Positions 7,069 to 16,325 of a stretch of DNA of 64,000 nt are shown here, in pieces; within the stretch, counting starts at the first letter, position 1; every line of letters starts with the position of its first letter. Source of the stretch: Flavobacteriia bacterium (GTDB lineage Bacteria > Bacteroidota > Bacteroidia > Flavobacteriales_D > Crocinitomicaceae); contig CANLGD010000005.1 in the NCBI GenBank assembly GCA_947490145.1, forward strand, positions 1 to 64,000. The letters are read 5' to 3'. The notes beneath the pieces were generated by a model. The model was not told the origin of the DNA. It made no database searches and worked only from the letters and a program-made list of their open reading frames with translations. The position numbers and the translations under genes are program-made.

Positions 7069-8965
7069 AAATTGCATTTTTCACAATTTCATCAACCACT
7101 AAAGGGTCTAGTAAAGTTGAAGTATCACCTAAATTTGTGGTATCACCTTCAGCAATTTTTCTTAAAATTCTTCTCATAATTTTACCTGAACGTGTTTTTG
7201 GCAAACCTGAAACGAATTGAATTTTTTCCGGTAAAGCAATTTTTCCAATTTCTTTTGTTACGGTATTTAAAATACTTTTGCGTGCATCATCTGCATTTTC
7301 ATAAGCGTGTTCGCATACAACAAATGCATAAATCGATTGACCTTTCACAGGATGAGGATAACCAACAACAGCCGATTCAATGATTAAATCATTTTCATTT
7401 ATGGCATTTTCAATTTCAGCTGTTCCAAAACGGTGACCCGAAACATTTATTACATCATCAATTCTACCAATGATTCTGTACATTCCATCTTCGTCACGTT
7501 TTGCACCATCTCCTGTAAAATAATATCCATCGTAATGTGAAAAATAAGTTAGACGACATCTTTCGTGATCTCCATAAGTTGTTCGCAACATAGATGGCCA
7601 CGGAGCTTTCACACATAAATAACCTTCCACATCATGCTCTTGAATTTCTTTTCCTTCTTGATCTAACAAAACTGGTTGAATACCAGGAAGCGGGTAACCT
7701 GCGAAAGTTGGTTTCAAAGGAGATAAATTTCCTAAGCCAGAAATCATAATTCCACCCGTTTCTGTTTGCCACCAATTATCTACAACTGGACAATTTCCTT
7801 TTCCAACATGTTCATGATACCAATGCCAAGCTTCTGCATTTATTGGTTCTCCAACAGTTCCTATTACCTTTAAAGAAGCTAGATTGTAATTATTTACGTA
7901 TTTCTCACCATAGCCCATCAATGAACGTATTGCAGTAGGTGCAGTTAAAAATTGGTTGACTTTGTATTTTTCAACAATTTGCCAAAATCTTCCTGCGTCA
8001 GGATATGTTGGTATTCCTTCAAACATAATACTTGTTGCACCACTTAATAATGGACCGTATAAAATATAAGAATGGCCTGTAATCCAGCCAATATCTGCAG
8101 TGCACCAATATACGTCTTCTGGCTGATATTGATACACATTTTGAAATGAATAAGCTGTATAAACCATGTAACCCCCGCAAGTGTGAACAACACCTTTTGG
8201 TTTTCCTGTCGATCCGGAAGTATATAAAATGAATAACATATCTTCAGAATCCATCAATTCTGCTGGACATTCATTTGATTGACCAGAGAGCACATCATTC
8301 CACCATAAATCTCGATTTTCTTTCATCGAAATTTCGCTTTTAATACAAGGAAATACAATTGTGTTTTTGATTGAAAAACAATTTTCTAAAGCTTCATCAA
8401 CAACTGATTTCAAAGGAATTAATTTTGCTCCACGACTCATTCCATCAGCTGTGATAACCAAAGTGGCTTCTGCATCATTAACTCGATCCGCCAAAGCAGA
8501 TGCAGAAAATCCAGCAAAAATTACAGAGTGAATGGCGCCAACTCGCGCGCAAGCCAAAACTGCAATTGCCAATTCAGGAATCATTGGTAAATAAATACAA
8601 ACGCGATCACCTTTTTTAATTCCGATTGATTTTAATGCATTTGAAAATTCACAGACTTTATGGTATAAATCTTTATATGTATAAACCACTGCTTCATCAC
8701 TTGGAATATTAGGTTCCCATATAATTGCTTTTTTGTTTGCATTTTTCTCTAAATGAACATCAAGTAAATTTTCAGTAATGTTTAATTTTGCACCTTTAAA
8801 CCATTCAATTTTTGGCTCACTAAAATTCCATTCTAAAACTTTATCCCACTTTTTTTGCCATTTAAAATTTTCAGCAATTTCTCCCCAAAATTGATCTGGA
8901 TTTGAAACACTTAAAGTATATTTTTCTTGATATTCTTCAAAAGATTTTATCTGAAATGATTTCAT
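7067..8965 (-). CDS. acs: Acetyl-CoA synthetase (AMP-forming)
   Basis: Activates acetate with ATP and CoA to acetyl-CoA through an acetyl-AMP intermediate, in the cytoplasm. 632 residues, close to the roughly 650 of the family. Seen are the adenylate-forming P-loop YTSGSTGKPKGVVHT, the acetate-pocket region with DNWWQTETGG, the hinge YFTGDGAKRDEDGMYRIIGR, and the C-terminal KTRSGKIMRRILRK. The last holds the lysine that in this family is the acetylation-controlled catalytic residue. The gene is monocistronic and leftward. An inverted repeat at 9037-9059 lies in the divergent spacer shared with the DUF983 gene and may be an operator. Confidence 0.97.
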   Translation of the reverse strand: MKSFQIKSFEEYQEKYTLSVSNPDQFWGEIAENFKWQKKWDKVLEWNFSEPKIEWFKGAKLNITENLLDVHLEKNANKKAIIWEPNIPSDEAVVYTYKDLYHKVCEFSNALKSIGIKKGDRVCIYLPMIPELAIAVLACARVGAIHSVIFAGFSASALADRVNDAEATLVITADGMSRGAKLIPLKSVVDEALENCFSIKNTIVFPCIKSEISMKENRDLWWNDVLSGQSNECPAELMDSEDMLFILYTSGSTGKPKGVVHTCGGYMVYTAYSFQNVYQYQPEDVYWCTADIGWITGHSYILYGPLLSGATSIMFEGIPTYPDAGRFWQIVEKYKVNQFLTAPTAIRSLMGYGEKYVNNYNLASLKVIGTVGEPINAEAWHWYHEHVGKGNCPVVDNWWQTETGGIMISGLGNLSPLKPTFAGYPLPGIQPVLLDQEGKEIQEHDVEGYLCVKAPWPSMLRTTYGDHERCRLTYFSHYDGYYFTGDGAKRDEDGMYRIIGRIDDVINVSGHRFGTAEIENAINENDLIIESAVVGYPHPVKGQSIYAFVVCEHAYENADDARKSILNTVTKEIGKIALPEKIQFVSGLPKTRSGKIMRRILRKIAEGDTTNLGDTSTLLDPLVVDEIVKNAI

Positions 8966-9036
8966 GATTTTAAATTTTAGAGCTTAAATATATAACAAAA
9001 CAATCAATTTTCTAGGAAATTTTGTTTTTTTGTAAT

Positions 9037-9059
9037 ATCAGTTACAAATGAACTGATAA
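9037..9059. repeat. Inverted repeat in the acs/DUF983 divergent spacer
   Basis: TATCAGTT (9037-9044) and AACTGATA (9052-9059) are perfect 8-bp inverted repeats separated by seven bases. Lying between two divergent genes, this could be a regulator binding site. No protein is assigned. Confidence 0.4.
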
Positions 9060-9100
9060 AAATCATATTTCTTTGCAAAGGAAACACTTATCTTTGTACC

Positions 9101-9472
9101 ATGAAAGTTTCATTATTAACTAGTATTTTAAAAGGAAAATGTCCTGTTTGTCGCAAAGGAGATGCTTTTTTAGCTAAAAGTATTTACGATATTAAAAACA
9201 TGGGTAAAATGCCAACAAATTGCTCTCATTGTGGGCACAAATTTGAAAGAGAACCAGGTTATTGGACAGGTGCAATGTATTCGAGTTATGCCTTAACAGT
9301 TGCTTTCTCGGTGGCAATTTTTGTTTTAACTTTTGTAATTTATCCAGCTGCAAGTTCTTGGATTTATATAGTTGCAATTTCTGTTGGAATAGTAATTTTA
9401 GCGCCACTAACGTTTAGATTAAGTCGCATGATATGGATGAATTTTTTCTCAAAATATGATGCCTCAAAATAA
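9101..9472 (+). CDS. DUF983 family membrane protein
   Basis: 123 residues. The N-terminus has two Cys pairs, CPVC near residue 16 and CSHC near 43, that look like a small zinc ribbon. Two membrane segments follow (about residues 66-85 and 88-110), with the family-typical EPGYWTGAMY before the first. DUF983 proteins are widespread in Bacteroidetes and their function is unknown; the ribbon suggests metal binding. A TATCTTTG box at 9089-9096 lies immediately before the start codon, so the leader is very short or the message is leaderless if that box is used. Thioredoxin follows after 54 bases. Confidence 0.88.
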   Translation: MKVSLLTSILKGKCPVCRKGDAFLAKSIYDIKNMGKMPTNCSHCGHKFEREPGYWTGAMYSSYALTVAFSVAIFVLTFVIYPAASSWIYIVAISVGIVILAPLTFRLSRMIWMNFFSKYDASK

Positions 9473-9491
9473 TGAACTTTTAAAAAGTTCA
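9473..9491. repeat. 19-bp palindrome after the DUF983 gene
   Basis: TGAACTTTT, A, AAAAGTTCA is a perfect palindrome with one central base, starting right after the stop codon. It lies between the DUF983 gene and trxA and could weakly terminate or be bound by a regulator. Confidence 0.4.
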
Positions 9492-9526
9492 AATCTGCAC
9501 GTTATACTATTTATAGATTAAAACAT

Positions 9527-9823
9527 ATGAGCAAGTTTAAAGAGATAGTTCAATCAGAAATTCCAACTTTGGTTGATTTTTATGCCACTTGGTGCGGACC
9601 TTGCCAAACAATGATGCCGGTTTTAGACCAGTTGAAAGCTAAAATGGGACCAAAAGTACGCATTCTTAAAATTGATGTAGACAAAAATCAAGATATTAGT
9701 GATAAATTCAAAGTACGCGGTGTTCCAACATTTGTATTATTTAAATCTGGTGAAATTTTGTGGAGACAAAGTGGAGCAGTGGATATAAATGCCTTGGTGA
9801 AAAAGATTCAAGGAGCGATCTGA
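9527..9823 (+). CDS. trxA: Thioredoxin
   Basis: A small cytoplasmic dithiol oxidoreductase of 98 residues. The active site is ATWCGPC with Cys23 and Cys26. The later GVPTFVLFKSGE carries the cis-proline that packs against the active site. Strands and helices follow the standard thioredoxin order, and no signal peptide is present, so it is cytoplasmic. It is about ten residues shorter than E. coli Trx, mainly at the N-terminus. It follows the DUF983 gene on the same strand, possibly as an operon, although a palindrome lies between them. Confidence 0.93.
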   Translation: MSKFKEIVQSEIPTLVDFYATWCGPCQTMMPVLDQLKAKMGPKVRILKIDVDKNQDISDKFKVRGVPTFVLFKSGEILWRQSGAVDINALVKKIQGAI

Positions 9824-10476
9824 TTTAAACGCAAAATAGCAAAAGGTACTGCAAAAGAAGTAAGGTTCTTTTTACGCAAGGTTTATATTTTACGGCTAAA
9901 AAACAAAGAAAAGAAGCTTCACAATGATGTAAAATTTTAACCCTAAAACTCCACAACTTTACTTTCTATTCGTCGATTCAAGATGATCAATTATTTTTAG
10001 TCTTTTGTTGGTGGAAAAAGCATTTAACAGTTTCCGAACGATTCCTTTTAAATTCAATTAGCAGCAATTCCTTTCTAATTCAAATTAAAACTAAAACCAG
10101 ACTCACTCGCTTTACACTTTTAAACAATCAAAAATATAACGCTGATGACTTAATGTCGATTTAAAAGAATCAAGAAGAAGATCTTATTTGAGGAAAATTT
10201 TTACAAAAAACTTAAAAAAACTCAAACAAAACTGACTAATTATTATGAATAAAAATTGCTACAAAACTGCAAATCATTGAATCAGTTTTTTGACTTTAAC
10301 CCCGAGATTGGTTAGCTTAGATCTAAATAAAATTACTATTTAAACTAAACTTGATGTAAGATATGATTTCTTCTTTAAACTATTTTCAATAAATGAAACG
10401 CGGAGAGCTTTTAGTTAATAAATGATGTCTATTGATTTTTAAATGATGTTATAAAAGCATAAAAATTGTCAAATCA
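9824..10476. other. 653-bp spacer without a recognisable gene
   Basis: Both strands are broken by stops in all frames. I found no protein family remnant, RNA gene or long inverted repeat. It separates trxA from the convergent ABC exporter operon and is probably ordinary or fully decayed DNA. Confidence 0.5.
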
Positions 10477-11157
10477 TTATTGCTTAATAATTCTACCATC
10501 TTCCATTTCTATAATTCTATCCGTATTTTGAGCAAATTCTTGATCATGGGTAACAATTAACAATGTCTGATTAAATGAGTGAGTCAATTCTTTGAAAACA
10601 TCAAAAACAATATTCGCATTTTTCTTGTCTAAATTTCCTGTAGGCTCATCACCCATTATAATTAAAGGATCATTAATCAATGCACGCGCTATTGCCACAC
10701 GTTGCTTTTGTCCACCAGAAAGTTGATTCGGTTTCTTGAGAGCTTCCTTATCAATGCCTAAAATACGTAATTTTTCAATTGCTCGTTGCTCTATTTCTTG
10801 CTCTGAATATTTATTTAATTTCAATCCTGGAAGCATCACATTTCTCAAAACAGAAAATTCGTTTAATAAGTAATGAAATTGAAAAACAAATCCAATTTTT
10901 TCATTTCTAATCAAAGCAAGTTGCGCTTCTTTTTTATTTTTCATACTCATTCCATCAACCAACAGTTCTCCCGTATATTCTGTGTCCATGGTTGACAATA
11001 TGTATAAAAGTGTTGATTTTCCGCATCCAGATTTCCCAATAACAGAAACAAATTCTTTTTTATAAATTTTAAAATTTACGTTATTCAAAATTTGAATTGT
11101 CACTGGATCATGAAATTCTTTGGAAATATTTCTGGCTTCTAAAACAATTTCTTTCAT
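10477..11157 (-). CDS. ABC transporter ATP-binding protein, MacB/LolD type
   Basis: 226 residues. The ATPase has Walker [10 protein letters not shown] (41-49), a Q-loop in [11 protein letters not shown], signature LSGGQKQR (146-153), Walker [14 protein letters not shown] and the switch histidine in LLIVTHDQE. The sequence fits the group that powers MacB/LolCDE-type mechanotransmission exporters rather than classical importers. The start overlaps the stop of the permease gene by one base (TAATG), so the two are coupled. Together with the permease and adaptor it forms an export system. The cargo (a lipoprotein, a peptide or a drug) cannot be told from the sequence. Confidence 0.92.
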   Translation of the reverse strand: MKEIVLEARNISKEFHDPVTIQILNNVNFKIYKKEFVSVIGKSGCGKSTLLYILSTMDTEYTGELLVDGMSMKNKKEAQLALIRNEKIGFVFQFHYLLNEFSVLRNVMLPGLKLNKYSEQEIEQRAIEKLRILGIDKEALKKPNQLSGGQKQRVAIARALINDPLIIMGDEPTGNLDKKNANIVFDVFKELTHSFNQTLLIVTHDQEFAQNTDRIIEMEDGRIIKQ

Positions 11158-12416
11158 TATTTTCCTCGAATGATGATTACTGGATCTATTTTACTTGCTT
11201 TTCGAGCTGGAAAAAATCCAGCAAAATAAGTTGTTATGATGGAAAATAAGGCTCCAATAATGTAATACTTTGGGTCATATCTCACCGGGAAAGTTTTAAC
11301 TGTAGGCAGAGATTCTGTATCAAACGGAATTTGATCAATGACCGCTGTTAACAAAAAACCAAATAGTAAACCGAATAATCCTCCAACTAAACCAATTGTT
11401 AGCGCAATTCGAATAAAAATTGATTTTACATCATTTCCAGAAAATCCAGTCGCTTTTAAAATTGCAATTGAATCCATTTTTTCAAAAATCATCATGTTTA
11501 AAATATTATAAATTCCAAAACCTGCAACTATTAAAAGTGTTATTCCAACGGCATAAGAAATCAAAGTACGAATGGAGCTACCTGTTTCAAATTGTGAATT
11601 TGCTGTCTGAATATCTTCAGCATCAACGTCAAAAATCGCTTGATATTCTTTTGCTAAGGCTGGAGCAATGGTCATATCATTTAATTTTATTTGTAAATCG
11701 CTCACATAATTTGTTGATTTTCCTAATAATTTTTGCGTTGTTTTGATAGAAGCATAACTTTGAACTTTATCCAATTCTTGCAAACCAGATTGAAAAAAAC
11801 CAACAACTTTCAATTTGACAATTTGTCCTTGTGCAGTCGTAACTTGAACAATAGCGCCCATTTCAGTTAACATTTTTTGAGCCAAGCCTTTTCCTAAAAT
11901 AACACTATTTGGAATGTTTTTCAAATCAATGTAATTTCCCTCAACAATGTATTCACTAAATTTAAACAAGCGGTTTTCTTCTTCTGGTTCAACCCCGTTA
12001 ATTACTCCCGTTAAATCCGTCGCTCCGACGTTGTAAAATATTTGAGCAACAATTTTAGGTGCAAAACCCAATACACGCTTATCATTTTTTAAGGTTTGAA
12101 CAATTGCTTCGTAATTCCTCAATTCATTTTTACTCTTGGCAGGTTTTATTGAACGAATAAAGTTTTGACTTTTTTTATACTCTTGACTCAAATTAATTGC
12201 TTGATATTCTGATGGTTTTATTTCCTTAAAAAGTCGAATGTGTGGAGTTCTGTTCAAAATTAATCCGTCCAACAAATCATTCAAGCCATTCATGAAACTC
12301 AATAAAGTGATAAACATTGTGATACTAAAAGTTACGCCAATTGCGGCAACCAAAGTTTGTTTCCATCTCGCTAATAATAAAGACTTTGCGATATTTGATT
12401 TTAATCCTAATTTCAT
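11157..12416 (-). CDS. FtsX/LolE-family ABC transporter permease
   Basis: 419 residues with the MacB/FtsX layout. One membrane segment near residues 22-45 (LVAAIGVTFSITMFITLLSF) is followed by a large periplasmic domain (about 46-280), and then three segments near 285-305, 333-360 and 385-405. The C-terminal motif FFPARKASKIDPVIIIRGK is typical of MacB/LolC/LolE permeases. It overlaps the adaptor gene by four bases and the ATPase gene by one. These permeases do not move substrate through the membrane; they transmit ATPase motion to the periplasm. The partner adaptor suggests MacAB-like export through an outer-membrane channel, which is not in the window. Confidence 0.92.
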   Translation of the reverse strand: MKLGLKSNIAKSLLLARWKQTLVAAIGVTFSITMFITLLSFMNGLNDLLDGLILNRTPHIRLFKEIKPSEYQAINLSQEYKKSQNFIRSIKPAKSKNELRNYEAIVQTLKNDKRVLGFAPKIVAQIFYNVGATDLTGVINGVEPEEENRLFKFSEYIVEGNYIDLKNIPNSVILGKGLAQKMLTEMGAIVQVTTAQGQIVKLKVVGFFQSGLQELDKVQSYASIKTTQKLLGKSTNYVSDLQIKLNDMTIAPALAKEYQAIFDVDAEDIQTANSQFETGSSIRTLISYAVGITLLIVAGFGIYNILNMMIFEKMDSIAILKATGFSGNDVKSIFIRIALTIGLVGGLFGLLFGFLLTAVIDQIPFDTESLPTVKTFPVRYDPKYYIIGALFSIITTYFAGFFPARKASKIDPVIIIRGK

Positions 12417-13507
12417 TCAACAGGAATAATCAAATAGTCATTTTTTGTAATTCCTGAAAGAATCTCAACTTTTTCAAAATCCAGTAATCCCTTTCTAACC
12501 TTAACTTTTTCGCCCGATTTTTTCATGACAAAATTATTGTCAATCAAATATTTTCGCGGGATAGTAATGGTATTATTTTGTTCAAAAATAATAATATTGG
12601 CTTCCAAAGATAAATTTGGATACAAAACTTCCGGCATATTCACAAATTTTGCCTCAACAGTAAATGTTTTAGAACGTTCATTTAGAAAAGGATTGATTTT
12701 TACAACAACAGCTTCAAAGGTTTTACTTTTATAACTATCCATGTGAATAATTATTTTTTGTCCTTTTTTTATTCTTACAATATCATTTTCATCAATTTGC
12801 ATTTCAATTAAAAAATCTGAAGCCCGTCCAACAACTGCGATTGGTGTCTGCGTATTTACCATTTCGCCTTTTTCCTTGAGAATGCTGTAAACTTTTCCCC
12901 TTAATTCACTTTTAATAATAAAGTCACTTTCCGATTTTTCTGAAATCTGCAAATTCCTTTTTGCTTGTTCATCGGAAAAATTTAATTGCTTTTTCAAATC
13001 ACTATATTTTATCAAAGAACTGTTATATTGTGTATTTGAATTTTGAAAAAGCAATTCACTTTGCTCGAATTGAGATTTCGAAATAATTTTCTCTTCAAAA
13101 AGTGATTTTTGTCTCTTGAAATTAATTGAATCTAAAAGCATTTTGTTTTTTGAAAAATCAATGTTTAGTTTCAATTCCTTTAACTTATTAGAATTCCCTT
13201 CAAAATCATTGAAATTTGCGAGTAATTGTGCATTTTCTCTAGATAATTTGGAGATTTCATTTGAAATAACGAATAGAACTTGACCTTTATTTACATAATC
13301 ATCTTCAGCAACAAAAATTGTTTCTAAAATTCCATTGACAGGAGCAAAAACCTGATATTGATTTTGACTTTTAATAATTCCAGAAGCATAAACAGATTCC
13401 GTAATCGTACCAAAATTAACTTTTATAGATTCTGCTTTCTTTGAGCAAGCGGATAAAGAAAGTAAAAAACAAGCTATAAATACTCTGTTGAATAAATATA
13501 TTTCCAT
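12413..13507 (-). CDS. HlyD/MacA-type periplasmic adaptor lipoprotein
   Basis: 364 residues, with a lipoprotein signal ending in LSAC (lipidated Cys21). The order is: biotinyl-lipoyl-like half (VFAPVNGILETIFVAEDDYVNKGQVLF), a long alpha-hairpin (about residues 105-195) that would contact an outer-membrane channel, the second lipoyl half (IKSELRGKVYSILKEKGEMVNTQTPIAVVG), then beta-barrel and membrane-proximal domains. This is the membrane-fusion part of an ABC exporter with the next two genes. It is first in the operon. A 14-bp palindrome (13509-13522) touches its start codon and a second inverted repeat lies at 13543-13556, so control at the promoter is plausible. Confidence 0.9.
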   Translation of the reverse strand: MEIYLFNRVFIACFLLSLSACSKKAESIKVNFGTITESVYASGIIKSQNQYQVFAPVNGILETIFVAEDDYVNKGQVLFVISNEISKLSRENAQLLANFNDFEGNSNKLKELKLNIDFSKNKMLLDSINFKRQKSLFEEKIISKSQFEQSELLFQNSNTQYNSSLIKYSDLKKQLNFSDEQAKRNLQISEKSESDFIIKSELRGKVYSILKEKGEMVNTQTPIAVVGRASDFLIEMQIDENDIVRIKKGQKIIIHMDSYKSKTFEAVVVKINPFLNERSKTFTVEAKFVNMPEVLYPNLSLEANIIIFEQNNTITIPRKYLIDNNFVMKKSGEKVKVRKGLLDFEKVEILSGITKNDYLIIPVE

Positions 13508-13508
13508 C

Positions 13509-13556
13509 TTGTAAATTTACAAAAAACGAACGGCTTTACCGCATGACAAAAGTCAT
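13509..13556 (-). promoter_or_regulatory. Two palindromes in front of the exporter operon
   Basis: TTGTAAATTTACAA (13509-13522) is a perfect palindrome directly upstream of the adaptor start codon. ATGAC-AAAA-GTCAT (13543-13556) is a second inverted repeat. The positions fit operators for the leftward exporter operon or the rightward SRPBCC gene. No regulator gene is adjacent. Confidence 0.35.
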
Positions 13557-13628
13557 AATCTGTGAATTATATAAATTATTTTTTTATATTTGAAACTAAT
13601 TTATAATTTCATTTAAAAACACTAAATT

Positions 13629-14171
13629 ATGTATATTTTACTGATAATCACAGGGATTATTTTCGGAATTATTGCCTTAATTTTAGTCATAGCTCTTTTC
13701 GTTAAAAAAGATTATTCCATTCGTAAAGAAATTAATATTGATAAACCAATTAGCGAAGTTTATGATTATTTAAGACATCTTGTAAACCAAGAAAAATTCA
13801 GTAAATGGGTTATGACTGATCCAACTATGAAAAAAACTTTAACTGGAACAGATGGAAATGTTGGTTTTATTTACGCTTGGGATAGTTTGAATAAAACTGC
13901 TGGAAAAGGAGAACAAGAAATCAAAAGTCTTGAAACCAACAAACTAATTGATGTTGAGGTTCGTTTTGAGAAACCGTTTAGAGGATTAGCAAAAACTCTC
14001 TTTATGCTTGAATCTAATTCTGAAAATCAAACAAAAGTAATTTGGGGAATGGACAGCAAAATGAATTATCCTATGAATTTTATGCTCTTAATTTTAAACA
14101 TGGAAAAATTATTGGGAAATGATTTAGAAGTTAGTTTAAAAAATCTTAAAGATATTTTGGAAGAAAAATAA
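13629..14171 (+). CDS. Membrane-anchored SRPBCC-family protein
   Basis: 180 residues. An N-terminal membrane segment (residues 2-25, ILLIITGIIFGIIALILVIALF) is followed by a START/polyketide-cyclase-like SRPBCC domain. This opens with the family pattern of a strand, INIDKPISEVYDYLRHLVNQEKFSKW, and continues to the C-terminal helix. SRPBCC domains bind hydrophobic ligands; the ligand here is unknown. A TATATTTG box lies at 13585-13592. Its stop codon overlaps by one base (TAATG) the start of the broken DUF1801 gene, and the two were probably once an operon. Confidence 0.85.
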   Translation: MYILLIITGIIFGIIALILVIALFVKKDYSIRKEINIDKPISEVYDYLRHLVNQEKFSKWVMTDPTMKKTLTGTDGNVGFIYAWDSLNKTAGKGEQEIKSLETNKLIDVEVRFEKPFRGLAKTLFMLESNSENQTKVIWGMDSKMNYPMNFMLLILNMEKLLGNDLEVSLKNLKDILEEK

Positions 14172-14545
14172 TGGTAAATGGAAAGAAGGCTTTCGCAAAT
14201 GTGGATGAATATATTGCCAATTTCGATAATTCTCGTCATGTAATCTTAAAAAATATTCGAAAAATCATTTTAAAAAATGCTCCTGGTGCTATAAAAGTGA
14301 TTTTATTTCAAATGACCTCCTGCAAATTTCAATGAGCATTGGTGTATTTTACAATTTATGAAAACAGCAGGATCCATATCCAGCCCTAAGTTCTTTTGCT
14401 TTTTTTGACGAAGAATAAAACCTTTCAAAAGATCAAAAGGCGCAGTACAATTTCAATTAAAAGATGAAATTCCCTATAAAATTGATTGAATGAATTGTTA
14501 AATATCGTTTGGACGAGAATTTTAAGAAATCTTTGCTGAAAAAAA
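14171..14545 (+). pseudogene. Decayed DUF1801 (YdhG-like) gene
   Basis: The first frame reads FANVDEYIANFDNS then LKNIRKIILKNAPGAIKVI, the usual opening of DUF1801 proteins, and stops at about 14334. Further matches continue in other frames: YPALSSFAFF near 14380, then SKGAVQFQLKDEIPYKI (about 14434-14484), then IVKYRLDENFKKSLLKKK to about 14545. At least two frameshifts and several stops separate the pieces, so no intact protein can be made. Order and spacing of the pieces match one full-length gene of about 120 codons. It overlaps the SRPBCC stop by one base, which suggests a formerly coupled pair. Confidence 0.75.
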
Positions 14546-14559
14546 AGAGAATTATACTT

Positions 14560-15558
14560 TTAAACCAATTTATCAGTTAAAATTCGCATTTCAATAACTG
14601 GTGAAATTCTTTCATATAAAATGTTGTAAACTGCTTCAACAATTGGAATTTCAACTTGGAATTTTTTGTTTATTTCCATCACACATTTTACAGCATAATA
14701 TCCTTCAGCAATCATATCCATTTCCAATTGTGCTGTTTTCACAGAATATCCTTTTCCAATCATATATCCAAAAGTTCTATTTCTAGAAAACTTGGAATAA
14801 GCAGTAACCAATAAATCGCCAAGATATGCACTTGATTTAACATCACGGTGAATCGGACTTACTTCATCAATGAAATTTTCAATTTCCTGAATCGCATTTG
14901 CAATTAAAACAGATTGAAAATTATCTCCATATCCCAAACCTGCACAAATTCCGGAAGCAATCGCATATACGTTTTTTAAAACTGCTGATAATTCTGTTCC
15001 GAATAAATCATCCGAGATAGTGGTTTTAATAAAGCGACAGGCAAGAATATCTGCCATGTTTTGAGCAACTTTGTCGTCTTGACAAGCAATTGTTAAATAA
15101 GAAAGGCGCTCTAAAGCAACTTCTTCCGCATGACAAGGGCCACAAATAATTCCAATTTTACTATATGGAACTCCTAAAGATTTATGAATAAACCTTGCCG
15201 GAATAGCATTGTGTTCTGGAATAATTCCTTTTACGGCAGAAAAAACCACTTTCCCATCAAATAATTTAGGTGAAATATTTTCGAATAAAGAATTTAAAAA
15301 AGCAGAAGGAGTTGCGATAATTACAATATCAGCAGGAGCAATAATTGCTTCCAAATTAGTTGATATATTTAATTTATTCAAATCAAATTCAACTGATTGC
15401 AAATATTTTGGATTGTGCTTAAACTTTGTAATATGCTCAACCGCATCACCGGAACGCATCCACCAATTTACGCAATCTAAATTATTTGCTAGAATCTTCA
15501 CTAAGGCTGTAGCCCAGCTTCCTCCACCAATTACTGCTATGTTTTTTTTTACTGTCAT
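14560..15558 (-). CDS. gpsA: Glycerol-3-phosphate dehydrogenase [NAD(P)+]
   Basis: Reduces dihydroxyacetone phosphate to sn-glycerol 3-phosphate for phospholipid synthesis, in the cytoplasm. 332 residues. The Rossmann motif is IAVIGGGSWATALVKIL (8-24). The substrate region includes FSAVKGI and ICGPCHAEEVA, and the catalytic-lysine segment is AVLKNVYAIASGICAGLGYGDN. The C-terminal domain motif SSAYLGDLLVTAYSKFSRNRTFG is present. GGGSWATA in place of the commoner GAGSWGTA is a mild variation. It is a separate unit; the rplY terminator at 15625-15659 lies between rplY and gpsA. Confidence 0.96.
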   Translation of the reverse strand: MTVKKNIAVIGGGSWATALVKILANNLDCVNWWMRSGDAVEHITKFKHNPKYLQSVEFDLNKLNISTNLEAIIAPADIVIIATPSAFLNSLFENISPKLFDGKVVFSAVKGIIPEHNAIPARFIHKSLGVPYSKIGIICGPCHAEEVALERLSYLTIACQDDKVAQNMADILACRFIKTTISDDLFGTELSAVLKNVYAIASGICAGLGYGDNFQSVLIANAIQEIENFIDEVSPIHRDVKSSAYLGDLLVTAYSKFSRNRTFGYMIGKGYSVKTAQLEMDMIAEGYYAVKCVMEINKKFQVEIPIVEAVYNILYERISPVIEMRILTDKLV

Positions 15559-15624
15559 ACTATTAGTTCAACAAAGTTAGAAAAATATTTGAATTTATAA
15601 ATCAATATTTTCTTTAATCCAAAA

Positions 15625-15659
15625 AAAATCCCGATTTGAAAGAATCAAATCGGGATTTT
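15625..15659 (-). terminator. Intrinsic terminator of the prs-rplY operon
   Basis: AAAATCCCGATTTG (15625-15638) and CAAATCGGGATTTT (15646-15659) form a perfect 14-bp stem with a seven-base loop. Read on the minus strand it is followed by a run of eight T, directly after the rplY stop. Confidence 0.9.
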
Positions 15660-15677
15660 AATATTATAAAGCTAAAA

Positions 15678-16268
15678 TTAAGCCTCTTCTTCGTCTTCAA
15701 TATCATCGTCGGCACCTTTAGAAGCACCACGAGCCATTTTAACAGAGACAACAACTGCATTTTTTGCTTCCAAAAATTTCATATCTTCTGTTTCAACTGC
15801 TCCCACACGGATTGATTGACCGATACGTAATTTTGAAATATCAATTGTAATTGCTTCTGGTAATGCATTTGGTAAACCAACAACCGTTAATTTTCTAAAT
15901 ACTTGTAATAATTTACCTCCAGCTAATACACCGCGAGATGCACCTGTTAAACGAACTGGCAAACCAACTTTAACTGGTTTTGTATCATCTAATTCATAAA
16001 AATCAATGTGCCTCACTGTTCCTTTAATTGGATCTTGCTGTAAGTCTTTGATAATTGCTTTTGATTTTTTACCATCAACTGTAATTTCAACTTGATACAC
16101 TTCTGGAGTGAAAACTAGTCTTTCGATGTCTAATTTAGTTGCAGAAAAATGAGTTTGTGTTCCTTGACCATACAATACACATGGTACTCTTTCTTCATTT
16201 CTCAATGCCTTAGCATCTTTCTTCCCTACGCTCGTACGCAACGAACCGCTCAATTGTGCTACTTTCAT
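15678..16268 (-). CDS. rplY: 50S ribosomal protein L25 / general stress protein Ctc
   Basis: 196 residues. The N-terminal half is the L25 domain that binds 5S rRNA (SLRTSVGKKDAKALRNEERVPCVLYG), and from about residue 95 the C-terminal TL5/Ctc beta domain follows (PVKVGLPVRLTGASRGVLAGG). This two-domain form is longer than E. coli L25, which has only the first domain. It ends in a short acidic tail. It is 57 bases downstream of prs on the same strand, an arrangement also common elsewhere (prs-rplY/ctc), and ends in a strong intrinsic terminator. Confidence 0.96.
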   Translation of the reverse strand: MKVAQLSGSLRTSVGKKDAKALRNEERVPCVLYGQGTQTHFSATKLDIERLVFTPEVYQVEITVDGKKSKAIIKDLQQDPIKGTVRHIDFYELDDTKPVKVGLPVRLTGASRGVLAGGKLLQVFRKLTVVGLPNALPEAITIDISKLRIGQSIRVGAVETEDMKFLEAKNAVVVSVKMARGASKGADDDIEDEEEA

Positions 16269-16325
16269 TTTTATTTATTTTTTATTTATTAATATGCCTT
16301 GACTATTTAACCAGAGCAATGTCAT

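Noticed and set aside
9824..10476. Possible tRNA or small RNA cluster in the long spacer
   Set aside because: No cloverleaf, T-loop sequence or strong hairpin could be found.
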